DNA of 33,854 nucleotides. Origin: an uncultured Lachnospiraceae bacterium. Lineage in GTDB: Bacteria > Bacillota > Clostridia > Lachnospirales > Lachnospiraceae. The position numbers and the translations under genes were made by a program. Positions 7,252 through 15,549 of this stretch are shown here, piece by piece (position 1 is the first letter of the stretch; each line of letters opens with the position of its first letter). The stretch covers positions 1 to 33,854 of the forward strand of contig CAJOLD010000026.1 of assembly GCA_905235435.1 (NCBI GenBank), in the 5' to 3' direction. Below the pieces are notes generated by a model. It ran no database searches and was not told the origin of the DNA. It saw only the letters and a program-made list of their open reading frames with translations.

Positions 7252-8322
7252 ATGCCGGACATTCTGGAATTACAGCATATATCGAAGATTTTCGATGGGA
7301 AAAAGGTCATTGACGACCTTAACCTGACGATCGGCAAAAACGAATTTATCACCCTGCTGGGTCCCTCGGGCTGCGGCAAATCCACGCTGCTGCGCATCAT
7401 CGGCGGCTTCGTGCGCCCGGACAGCGGACGCGTGCTGTTCAACGGGCAGGATATTACCGACCTGCCGCCCGAAAAGCGCAGCCTGCACACGGTGTTTCAG
7501 AAATATTCACTGTTCCCCCACTACGACGTGGCGGACAACATTGCCTTCGGTCTGCGCATCAAGCGCAAAAGCCGGGAATATATTCAGGAAAAGGTAGATT
7601 ACGCGCTGAAGCTTGTCAACATGGAGGCTTTCGCGCACAAGAAACCGCATCTGCTCTCCGGCGGACAGCAGCAGCGTGTGGCCATCGCCCGCGCGATCGT
7701 GAATGAGCCGGAGGTGCTGCTGCTCGATGAACCTCTCGGCGCGCTCGATCTTAAGCTGCGCCAGGAGATGCAGCGCGAGCTGATGCGCATCAAGCGCGAG
7801 GTGGGCATCACCTTCGTCTACGTTACGCACGATCAGGGTGAAGCGCTCACCATGTCCGACCGGATCATCGTTATGAACCAGGGCATCATCCAGCAGATGG
7901 GCGATCCGAAGAGCATCTACGATGAACCGCAGAACGCGTTCGTGGCGGACTTTATCGGCGAGAGCAACATCATCGACGGCATCATGCGGCGCGACTGTCT
8001 CGTGGAGATCGCGGGGGCACCGGTCCCCTGTGTGGACACCGGCTTTGACAAAGATGAGCCGGTCGATGTGGTCATCCGGCCGGAGGACCTGACCATCGTC
8101 GCCCCCGAAGAGGGCTTTGTGAGCGGCAGGGCCACCGACGTGACCTATGAGGGCGCTTACTACGACATCCGCGTGCAGTCGGACGGCTTTGAATGGAAGA
8201 TCCAGAGCGTGAACCCGGTCATGTGCGGCAGTATGATCGGGCTTTCGATCCTGCCGGACAACATCCAGATCATGCATAAGCCGCGCTCCTCCGATGAGGA
8301 AGTGAGCCCGAAGGACGAATGA
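7252..8322 (+). CDS. potA: spermidine/putrescine ABC transporter ATPase PotA
   Basis: This 356-residue cytoplasmic ATPase powers polyamine import. It has Walker [10 protein letters not shown], a Q-loop in [11 protein letters not shown], signature LSGGQQQR, Walker [12 protein letters not shown] and the H-loop in VTHDQGEA. The C-terminal third (about residue 240 onward) is the TOBE domain usual for PotA and MalK. GCAGGAGAAAG precedes the ATG. Length and domain order are normal. Confidence 0.93.
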   Translation: MPDILELQHISKIFDGKKVIDDLNLTIGKNEFITLLGPSGCGKSTLLRIIGGFVRPDSGRVLFNGQDITDLPPEKRSLHTVFQKYSLFPHYDVADNIAFGLRIKRKSREYIQEKVDYALKLVNMEAFAHKKPHLLSGGQQQRVAIARAIVNEPEVLLLDEPLGALDLKLRQEMQRELMRIKREVGITFVYVTHDQGEALTMSDRIIVMNQGIIQQMGDPKSIYDEPQNAFVADFIGESNIIDGIMRRDCLVEIAGAPVPCVDTGFDKDEPVDVVIRPEDLTIVAPEEGFVSGRATDVTYEGAYYDIRVQSDGFEWKIQSVNPVMCGSMIGLSILPDNIQIMHKPRSSDEEVSPKDE

Positions 8323-8363
8323 TCACGCGTACTGTTTCAGAATTCAGGAGGTAAGCCGGAGAA

Positions 8364-9206
8364 ATGAGCGGCCTCACGAAAAGATTTAAATGGCTTGCCA
8401 CGCCGTACCTGCTCTGGTCGGTCGGCTTTACGGTCATCCCGCTGATCGTCATCGTGCGCTACGCGCTGACGGACGATACCGGCGCATTTACACTTTCAAA
8501 TATCACCGCCATCGCGGATCCCATCCACGCCAGGGCGTTTCTGTTTTCGCTGGAGATCGCGCTGGGGTGCACCCTGATCTGCATCCTGCTGGCCTACCCG
8601 CTGGTGATGGCCTTCCGCAGGCTGCGCCTTAGCCGCGGCAAGTTTATGATGTTCGTGCTCATCCTGCCCATGTGGATGAACTTCATCCTGCGCCTTCTGG
8701 CGTGGCAGATGCTGCTTTCCAGCAACGGCATCATCAACAACCTGCTCATGCGGCTGGGGCTTAGTCCCTTAAAGATCGCGAACACCTGGGCCGCGGTCAT
8801 GATCGGCGTGGTCTACGAGTATCTGCCCTTTGTGGTGCTGCCCATCTACAACGCCGTCATGGACATCGACAAGGGCGTGATCGAGGCGGCCAAGGACCTG
8901 GGCGCCGGCTCCATGCGGACATTCTGGCGGGTCATCTTCCCGCTTTCCATGCCGGGCCTTAAGAGCGGCATCACCATGGTCTTTGTTCCGTCCATGACCT
9001 CCTTCGTCATTGCGGACCTGCTGGGCGGCGGCAAGCTGCAGCTCATCGGAAATGTGATCGAGCAGGAGTTTACGCACAGCATGAACTGGCATCTGGGCTC
9101 CGGCCTATCCGTGGCGCTCATGGTATTTGTGCTGGCGAGCATGGCGCTCACGGTGAAGAGCGAGAATAATGTGGAGGAGGATCGGAAGAATTGGGAAGAA
9201 AGCTGA
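8364..9206 (+). CDS. potB: spermidine/putrescine ABC transporter permease PotB
   Basis: This 280-residue inner-membrane permease has six predicted helices and the EAA coupling loop (VIEAAKDLGAGSMRTFWRVI) that docks with PotA. It aligns by eye with PotB/PotH permeases from the first helix (LLWSVGFTVIPLIVIV). AGGAGG precedes the ATG at 8364, 41 bases after potA. Its end overlaps the potC start by 16 bases. Confidence 0.92.
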   Translation: MSGLTKRFKWLATPYLLWSVGFTVIPLIVIVRYALTDDTGAFTLSNITAIADPIHARAFLFSLEIALGCTLICILLAYPLVMAFRRLRLSRGKFMMFVLILPMWMNFILRLLAWQMLLSSNGIINNLLMRLGLSPLKIANTWAAVMIGVVYEYLPFVVLPIYNAVMDIDKGVIEAAKDLGAGSMRTFWRVIFPLSMPGLKSGITMVFVPSMTSFVIADLLGGGKLQLIGNVIEQEFTHSMNWHLGSGLSVALMVFVLASMALTVKSENNVEEDRKNWEES

Positions 9207-9985
9207 CTGATCTCCTGTGCCGGTTCTACCTGGCCATTATTATGATATTTCTGTACGTGCCCATCCTGGTGATGGTCGTGCTCTCCTTCAACAGCTCGCG
9301 GTCGCGCGTGGTGTGGGAGGGCTTTACGCTCAGCTGGTACGCCAGGCTGTTTTCCAGCAAACAGATCCTCGGGGCGCTTGCCACCACGCTGGAGGTAGCG
9401 CTGCTCTCGGCGGCCATCTCGCTGGTGATCGGGACGCTGGCGGCACTGGGCATATCGGCCATGCGCCGCAGAGAATACACCATCACCATGGCGCTGACGA
9501 ACATCCCGATGCTGAACGCGGATATCGTCACCGGCATCGCGCTGATGCTGTGGTTCATCCACTTCATGCCGCTCAGCTTCAACACCGTGCTGATCGCCCA
9601 CATCACGTTCAACATCCCGTACGTGATCCTGGCGGTGCTGCCGAAGGTGCAGCAGATGAACATCAGCATCTACGAAGCCAGCAGGGACCTGGGCGCGAAC
9701 GCGGTCTACGGCTTCTTCACCATGCTGCTGCCCCAGCTGACGGGCGGGCTGGTGGCCGGGTTCTTCATGGCGTTCACCTTATCGATGGATGATTTTGTGA
9801 TCACCTACTTTACCAAGGGGGCCGGGTTCAATACCCTTACTACCATGATCTACGGAGAGATCCGCAAGGGCATCAAACCGGAGATGTACGCATTGTCCAC
9901 GATGATCTTTGTCACGGTATTTGCGATACTGCTCGCGGTGAATGTGCTGCGCGGAAAGGAGGAGAAAGATGAGGCATACTATTAA
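9191..9985 (+). CDS. potC: spermidine/putrescine ABC transporter permease PotC
   Basis: This 264-residue membrane protein is the second permease of the polyamine importer. It carries the PotC hallmarks LYVPILVMVVLSFNSS near the N-terminus, an EAA loop (IYEASRDLGANAVYGFF) and FTLSMDDFVITYF. The start is a TTG at 9191, supported by GGAGGAGG about eight bases upstream and by good N-terminal agreement with PotC; the next ATG would remove part of the first helix. It overlaps potB by 16 bases and potD by 17 bases, so the three are translationally coupled. Confidence 0.92.
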   Translation: MGRKLTDLLCRFYLAIIMIFLYVPILVMVVLSFNSSRSRVVWEGFTLSWYARLFSSKQILGALATTLEVALLSAAISLVIGTLAALGISAMRRREYTITMALTNIPMLNADIVTGIALMLWFIHFMPLSFNTVLIAHITFNIPYVILAVLPKVQQMNISIYEASRDLGANAVYGFFTMLLPQLTGGLVAGFFMAFTLSMDDFVITYFTKGAGFNTLTTMIYGEIRKGIKPEMYALSTMIFVTVFAILLAVNVLRGKEEKDEAYY

Positions 9986-11054
9986 GCCTTCAAAGACACT
10001 GCCGGCGGCGGCTCTGCTCGCGTTTGCCCTTGCCCTTACGGGCTGCGGCGGCGGCAGTTCGGAAAATAAAGAGGCTTCTGAAAAAAGAAGCCTGACGGTA
10101 TTCAACTACAGCGAGTATCTCGATCCTGACGTGCTGGACGCCTTCACCGAGGAGACCGGCATCGGGATCAAGTATGAGGAGGCGCTCACGCCCGAGGATA
10201 TGTACACCAAATACAAATCCGGGGCCATCGGATACGATGTCCTGTGCACCGCCGACTACATGGTCAAACGCCTCATCTCGGAGGATGAGGTGCAGAAGAT
10301 CGATCTTGATTCTTTTGAAAACGCGGGGAATATCGGCGAGCGCTACTGGGACATGGCAAAGGCCTTCGATCCGGACAATACGTACGCGGTCCCGCATTTC
10401 TGGGGGACGCTGGGCATCCTCTACAACACCACCATGGTGGACGAGCCGGTGGACAGCTGGGGCGTACTGTTTGACGGTTCCTGCGCGGGGAATATCATCA
10501 TGCAGAACAGCGAGCGCGACACGTTCATGCTCGCCCTGAAATATCTGGGTTACTCGCTGAACACCGACAGCGAGGACGAGATCCGCGAGGCGCAGGAGCT
10601 GCTCATGAACCAGGAGGACGACGTACAGGCCTGGCTCGTGGATGAGGCCCGCGACGAGGTCGTGGCAGGCAACGCCGCCATGGCGGTCGTCTACTCCGGC
10701 GAGGCATACCTCGGCCATCAGTACAATGAAGATCTGGAATACGTGATCCCGAAGGAAGGCTCCGAGATCTGGATCGACTCCTGGGTCGTCACGAAAGACT
10801 GCGCGGATAAAGACGCGGCACAGCAGTTCCTTGACTATCTGTGCCGTGAGGATGTGGCAAAGAAGAACTTCGAGTACATCTACTACTCCACGCCCAACGA
10901 GGCCGTGATCGACAGCCTTGACGAGGAAGACCGCAGCAACGAGGCCATGGTCCCCTCCGATAAGGCCACCGAAAACTGCGAGGTGTGCACGCAGATCGAT
11001 CCCGAAGTGACCGCCCTCTACAACCAGCTCTGGAAAGAACTGAAGGCGAATTAA
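9969..11054 (+). CDS. potD: spermidine/putrescine-binding lipoprotein PotD
   Basis: This 361-residue protein is the extracellular polyamine-binding subunit, anchored by lipid. The signal peptide ends in the lipobox L-T-G-C with the modified cysteine at C26. The mature protein has the PotD/PotF pattern: LTVFNYSEYLDPDVLDAF, then YDVLCTADYMVKRL, PHFWGTLGILYNT and WIDSWVVTKD. ATG 9969 is preferred over an upstream in-frame ATG at 9942 because GGAAAGGAGGAGAAAG precedes 9969 and the signal peptide begins there. It ends the operon. I see no clear intrinsic terminator in the 46 bases before the convergent gene; only a 10-base palindrome (AGCAGCTGCT) lies there. Confidence 0.93.
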   Translation: MRHTIKPSKTLPAAALLAFALALTGCGGGSSENKEASEKRSLTVFNYSEYLDPDVLDAFTEETGIGIKYEEALTPEDMYTKYKSGAIGYDVLCTADYMVKRLISEDEVQKIDLDSFENAGNIGERYWDMAKAFDPDNTYAVPHFWGTLGILYNTTMVDEPVDSWGVLFDGSCAGNIIMQNSERDTFMLALKYLGYSLNTDSEDEIREAQELLMNQEDDVQAWLVDEARDEVVAGNAAMAVVYSGEAYLGHQYNEDLEYVIPKEGSEIWIDSWVVTKDCADKDAAQQFLDYLCREDVAKKNFEYIYYSTPNEAVIDSLDEEDRSNEAMVPSDKATENCEVCTQIDPEVTALYNQLWKELKAN

Positions 11055-11100
11055 AGTTTCATTCAGCAGCTGCTTTCGATGTCCTTGATAATTTGATAAG

Positions 11101-12900
11101 TCAGATCGTCACTGTCAGCACATTGCAGCCGAGCAGGTTCTGATAGACAACATCCTTTGAAGTAATGAAAATAAGCCGGATCCCCATATTCTTCGCGGGA
11201 TCATCTTCCTCATACGCGCCGTATGTGAGGGTCGGATCGAAGGGCACGCAGTCGTCCCGGACTCTCAGGATCACATCGTCGTCCCTCCTGATCACGCGGA
11301 TCTCAGCGGAGTGATTTTTCCGCCTGTCCTTTGTGAACCCGTGTTCCACCACGTTGCCGGCGATCTCCTCCAGCGCCAGCGCGCTGTGATAGGCTCTCCG
11401 CTCATCGACCCCGTGCTCTTTGCAGAATGCAAGCACCTGTTCGGAGACCTTCACGACGTCATCCATGGTCCTGACCGAGATGTCGATCCGATCCGAGGTA
11501 TCGGGACCGAAATCGTCCGGGATCATCATAAGCTCCTCCAGGTCCTTCGGCCTGTGCTTATTCCACTTCCAGGCAAACCCGTAGATCAGCAGGAGGCAGA
11601 TCACGCCATTGAGAACATTGGAAATATAAAGGCCGTTCATTTTGAGCAGCGGGATGAGGATCAGGCTGCAGCCCGTAACACCGACGAAGCCGTCGATGAC
11701 AGGCAGCACCACGGAAAGCAGTTTTTTCTCGGCAGCCTGCGCGTAGCAGGAAAAGGTCAGCGCGATCACGGACAGCGGCATGCACAGCGGCAGGATCCTG
11801 AAGCCCCAGACCGTCATGGAATAGACCGGCGCGGACGGGTCGCGGTAGAACATCCGCGTGAGCGGCTCGGCACAAATAATGATACAGGCCGCCACGGCGA
11901 TCATCAGCGCAAGCCCTCTCCTTAAGGGTACACGCACCGTATCGATGAGGGACCTGCGGTCCTCCTCACCCACGGCGATACTCAGGAGCATCCTGGTCAC
12001 GGCAGCCATCCCGAAGGGAAGGGCCCAGATGATGCCCAGAAATGAATTCGACGCGGAAAAAGCGGAGAGGCCGACCGCGCCGACAAAGCGCAGGATCAGC
12101 GCATTTACAATGATACAGCGGAACATTTCCAGAAATCTGGAGATCCCGCCGGGATAGCCGCGCGCGATGATCTGCGGCGCGTCACGCCATTTGCAGCTGT
12201 GCAGTGAAAACTTCACATTGGATCTGCCTTTGACGAAATACTGCAGCTGCACGAGGAAGAACACCCAGCAGCTGATCGCGGAGGCAAGCCCCAGGCCGAG
12301 CAGGTCCAGCGGCACCGCCACCGTAAGCAGCAGATCCCCCAGCGCATTCGTCACGAGGCAGGCGATGCTTGCCGCCGTCGTCAGCGTGGTCCGGTTTTCC
12401 AGGGAAAGAAACGCGAACAGCTGCTGGCCCAGGATAAGGGGAGGAATGCCGATGGCATTGCTGATCAGGTAGCGCGAGAACATGGCCTGCGCCTCCGGAT
12501 CCAGCGAGCCGCCCCCGATACAGACCGCTCCTCCGACGGCCATCAGCACGCCGACGATCAGAGAGATCACCCCGGCCAGCACAAGATCGACCGTGAAAAT
12601 GCTGTGGATGTGGTCATGCTCTTTTACCACATACTTTCCGTACAGCAGCTGCGCGCCGCTCACCATGATCATACTCATCGCGTACAGGAAATGCGGGATC
12701 GGCGTATACAGTCCCATGGCGCTCATCGCGGCCGTGCCGACCGCATTGCTCGCAAACAGCCCATCCACAATGCCGTTCACGGCAGTGATCACGATCATCA
12801 CGATCTGATACGGCAGCAGCCTGAAAAACAGCCGCGACAGCATTTTATAATTATCATTCCTGTTCTCGATCGAAACTTCTTTCTCTTTCTTCAATTTCAT
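11101..12900 (-). CDS. MATE-family transporter fused to an RsbW-like ATPase domain
   Basis: This 599-residue protein joins two unrelated modules. Residues about 15-450 are a 12-helix MATE/MatE transporter, normally a cation-driven exporter of drugs or metabolites. Residues about 470-599 resemble the RsbW/SpoIIAB anti-sigma kinase fold (GHKL, HATPase_c_2): the N-box ALEEIAGNVVEHG with E512 and N516, a G1-like box RDDCVPFDP, and a G2-like NMGIRLI. In the G1 box the usual D-x-G is D-D-C, so ATP binding or catalysis may be altered. The start is ATG 12900, after GAGGCGG; the upstream extension to 12981 lacks a ribosome binding site. It stands alone, convergent with potD. The fused domain suggests regulation by, or of, a partner-switching network; the right end of the window encodes related proteins. 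Confidence 0.82.
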   Translation of the reverse strand: MKLKKEKEVSIENRNDNYKMLSRLFFRLLPYQIVMIVITAVNGIVDGLFASNAVGTAAMSAMGLYTPIPHFLYAMSMIMVSGAQLLYGKYVVKEHDHIHSIFTVDLVLAGVISLIVGVLMAVGGAVCIGGGSLDPEAQAMFSRYLISNAIGIPPLILGQQLFAFLSLENRTTLTTAASIACLVTNALGDLLLTVAVPLDLLGLGLASAISCWVFFLVQLQYFVKGRSNVKFSLHSCKWRDAPQIIARGYPGGISRFLEMFRCIIVNALILRFVGAVGLSAFSASNSFLGIIWALPFGMAAVTRMLLSIAVGEEDRRSLIDTVRVPLRRGLALMIAVAACIIICAEPLTRMFYRDPSAPVYSMTVWGFRILPLCMPLSVIALTFSCYAQAAEKKLLSVVLPVIDGFVGVTGCSLILIPLLKMNGLYISNVLNGVICLLLIYGFAWKWNKHRPKDLEELMMIPDDFGPDTSDRIDISVRTMDDVVKVSEQVLAFCKEHGVDERRAYHSALALEEIAGNVVEHGFTKDRRKNHSAEIRVIRRDDDVILRVRDDCVPFDPTLTYGAYEEDDPAKNMGIRLIFITSKDVVYQNLLGCNVLTVTI

Positions 12901-13017
12901 TATTCCCGCCTCTGGTCTGACAATGGTTTTTATATATCTTTTGCAATTATACGCCCGCAAGCAGCATGGTGTCCACATCACGGGGGAAAAGAATGAGCCG
13001 CGGGCGATGCCCTTTGT

Positions 13018-13046
13018 TTGACTCTCTTACCTGCCTGGCATATAAT
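13018..13046 (+). promoter_or_regulatory. promoter of the TM2/zinc-ribbon gene
   Basis: TTGACT (13018-13023), a 17-base spacer and TATAAT (13041-13046). The leader of about 55 bases contains a small dyad, TGCGGA-CAT-TCCGCA (13064-13078), that could be a hairpin or a protein site. Confidence 0.75.
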
Positions 13047-13107
13047 GGTAAAAAATGAAAGAATGCGGACATTCCGCAGAAGTTTTATGAAATGAGGTGT
13101 ATGTACT

Positions 13108-13728
13108 ATGCTGTGCCCGTACTGCGGCGCTCCCCTGGAAGCGGACTCTCTGCAGGAGGAGGTACTCTGCTCCTACTGCGGACAGAAGATCAGCCTCGGC
13201 TCGGAGTATCGAAAAACAGTCCGGGTCGTCGATGAAGCGCGCCTGAAGGAAACGGAATTAAAAATGCGCGAGCTGGAATACGCGCATGAAAGAGAGATCC
13301 GGGAGGAGACTCTCCGCCAGGAGAGGAAGAAATCTTTCGGGATCGCGGTCATCGTATACATTGCAGCGATGGTACTGACCTATCTCATCATCCCCGATGT
13401 CCTGATCCTTACCGTTCTGTTCGGCGCGATCGCGCTCTATAATATGTACGCGGAGGATCGGAAGGCCGACGCACAAAAAAGCGCGATGAGCGCATTTGCC
13501 GAAAACGAAAACGGCAGGTACTATCGGTCAGCGAAAAGCAAATGGGTGGCTCTGCTCCTTTGTTTTTTCCTGGGCGTATTCGGAGCCCACTACTTTTACG
13601 TCGGCAAAGTGGGCAAGGGCATTGTCTATCTGCTTACGTTCGGGTTTTTCGGGCTCGGCTGGCTGATCGATCTCATCCGCATCCTGTGCGGGATCTTCCG
13701 CGACAGCGCTGGATTATATTTATGCTGA
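13108..13728 (+). CDS. TM2-domain membrane protein with N-terminal zinc ribbon
   Basis: This 206-residue protein begins with a zinc-ribbon (CPYC near residue 3 and CSYC near residue 22), followed by a charged helical stretch (about 30-72, rich in E, R and K, likely coiled coil) and a pair of hydrophobic helices. It ends with a TM2 domain (about 140-200) containing [25 protein letters not shown]2 proteins are small two-helix membrane proteins of mostly unknown role. GAGGTG precedes ATG 13108. Its stop codon directly abuts the stop of the convergent ABC gene, with no intergenic base. Confidence 0.82.
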   Translation: MLCPYCGAPLEADSLQEEVLCSYCGQKISLGSEYRKTVRVVDEARLKETELKMRELEYAHEREIREETLRQERKKSFGIAVIVYIAAMVLTYLIIPDVLILTVLFGAIALYNMYAEDRKADAQKSAMSAFAENENGRYYRSAKSKWVALLLCFFLGVFGAHYFYVGKVGKGIVYLLTFGFFGLGWLIDLIRILCGIFRDSAGLYLC

Positions 13729-15549
13729 TTAACCAAGCGCGTCGGCGGTGGTCTCCTGCCTGAACTGCTTTGTGTACAGCGCGTAATATTTCCCTTTTTC
13801 TTTCATGAGGCCGGCGTGGGTGCCGTGCTCTACGATCTTCCCGTCGTCGACGACAAGAATGATGTCCGCGCCTGTTATGGTGGACAGGCGGTGGGCGATG
13901 ACGAAGGCCGTGCGGCCTTTTGTGACGACGGCGATGGCGTCCTGCAGGGCTTTTTCGGTGAGGGTGTCGATGGACGAGGTCGCCTCATCGAGGACAAGGA
14001 GCGCCGGGTCCGCAAGCAGCGCACGCGCGATGGACAGCAGCTGTTTTTCACCTGTGGAAAGGGAGCTGCCGCCCTCTCCCACCTCCGCGTCCAGACCTCC
14101 CATCCTTTCGACAATGCCGTCGGCGCGCACCATGCGCAGCGCTTCCATGATCTCTTCGTCCGAGGCGTCGCTCTTCCCGTAGCGCAGGTTGTCCCGCACA
14201 CTGCCGGAGAAGAGATGGGGCGTCTGCAGCACGTATCCGAGATTGCTGTGCAGCCACAGCTGGGACCGCTCCCTGGCGTCCCGTCCGTCGATCAGCACCC
14301 TTCCTTTGGTGGGCTCATAGAACCGGCAGACGAGGCTGACCAGCGTGGATTTCCCGGCGCCTGTCTCGCCCACGATCGCCACGTTCGTGCCTGCGGGCAC
14401 GTGGAGATCAAAGTGCTCCATGATGTACTCTTCGCCGTCCGGATAACGGAAGGTCACATCCTCAAACGTCACGTCTCCCTTCAGCTCTTCCCAGTTTTCC
14501 TTCTTCGGGTGGAAAGAATCGCCGTATTTTTGGGTGACCTCCGGGGTATCCGCCACGTCCGCTGGCTCCGCCAGCAGTCTGGTCAGCCGTTCGATGTTGA
14601 CCTGGATGGCGATAAAGACGGAGATATTCTGGATGATCGTCTGCAGGGGCTCGATCATTCCGAGCGCGTACGACATGAACACGGACAGCGTGCCGATCTT
14701 TAAGACCGCGTCCCGCGTCAGGCCCTGCCCCTGCCACAGCACGATCGCCAGCGCCGCGGAAGACATCATCGCGACGGCTGAGATGAGGAACGCGTTCACT
14801 CTCGCGGTGTGTACCGAGACCCGCCGCATCTTCTCCGTATCCTCCTCGAATTCCTTCTGCATCTTATCCTCGATGCCAAGCAGCTTGATGCTCCTCGCGC
14901 CGACGATCCCCTCGTTAAAATCGCCCGTGATCGTCGAGTTGAGCTCGCGGATGTGCCGGTTCAGATTCACCAGCTTCCTCTGGAACAGCGTGATGAGCAC
15001 CACGGCCGCCGCCATCAGCAGGAGGATCCAGAGCGCCAGCTTAAAGTCGATGATGAGCATGATGATGATCGCAAAGAGAATGTAGGCGCCGTTCCAGACG
15101 CAGTCCATCATCCTCCACGAGACCGCCTCGCCGATCTTTCCCGTATCGCTCATGACCCTGGCGTGGACGTATCCCACGCTGTTCTGATTAAAATACGAGA
15201 ACGAAAGAGTCTGCAGGTGATTGAAGGCCGCGTTGCGAAGGTCCCGGTCCACGGACATCTCCACCTTCCCCGCGCCAAACATGCTCCGGTAATTGATGAC
15301 GCACTGGAACGCAAGGATGAGGAAGTAGATCACGAGAAAGGGACCCATCCCCTGAAGGGTCATACTGCCGACAAAGTGATCCAGCGCGTACCGGTTGAAC
15401 ATCGGATAGATGCTGTCGATCAGGCTGCTCAAGAATCCCATAAAGACCATGATCGCGATCGTGGCGCGGTATGGTTTTAAGAAGGGAAAAAGCTTTGGGA
15501 TCCCGAAAAAGGGAAGCGATATCTTCTCCCTGGGGCTGTAATCGTCCAT
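13729..15549 (-). CDS. ABC exporter half-transporter, catalytic-site subunit
   Basis: This 606-residue protein has a type-I exporter membrane domain (six helices, residues about 20-310) and a C-terminal ATPase domain: Walker A GETGAGKST, Walker B LLVLDEATSSID with the catalytic Glu intact, and H-loop IAHRLST. Its signature, LSTGEKQ, departs from LSGGQ. The partner gene upstream has a canonical signature but Asp in place of the Walker B Glu. Together they fit a heterodimeric exporter with one active and one degenerate ATP site (the TM287/288 and BmrCD class). The start ATG shares one base with the stop of the partner (TAATG). Substrate unknown; a lipid or drug is possible. Confidence 0.9.
   Translation of the reverse strand: MDDYSPREKISLPFFGIPKLFPFLKPYRATIAIMVFMGFLSSLIDSIYPMFNRYALDHFVGSMTLQGMGPFLVIYFLILAFQCVINYRSMFGAGKVEMSVDRDLRNAAFNHLQTLSFSYFNQNSVGYVHARVMSDTGKIGEAVSWRMMDCVWNGAYILFAIIIMLIIDFKLALWILLLMAAAVVLITLFQRKLVNLNRHIRELNSTITGDFNEGIVGARSIKLLGIEDKMQKEFEEDTEKMRRVSVHTARVNAFLISAVAMMSSAALAIVLWQGQGLTRDAVLKIGTLSVFMSYALGMIEPLQTIIQNISVFIAIQVNIERLTRLLAEPADVADTPEVTQKYGDSFHPKKENWEELKGDVTFEDVTFRYPDGEEYIMEHFDLHVPAGTNVAIVGETGAGKSTLVSLVCRFYEPTKGRVLIDGRDARERSQLWLHSNLGYVLQTPHLFSGSVRDNLRYGKSDASDEEIMEALRMVRADGIVERMGGLDAEVGEGGSSLSTGEKQLLSIARALLADPALLVLDEATSSIDTLTEKALQDAIAVVTKGRTAFVIAHRLSTITGADIILVVDDGKIVEHGTHAGLMKEKGKYYALYTKQFRQETTADALG

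Noticed and set aside
11055-11100. terminator between potD and the MATE-RsbW gene
   Set aside because: Only a 10-base palindrome (AGCAGCTGCT) with no U-tract; not enough for an intrinsic terminator on either strand.
13064-13078. terminator or attenuator in the TM2-gene leader
   Set aside because: The six-base-pair dyad is too short and has no U-tract; noted only as a possible protein site within the promoter entry.
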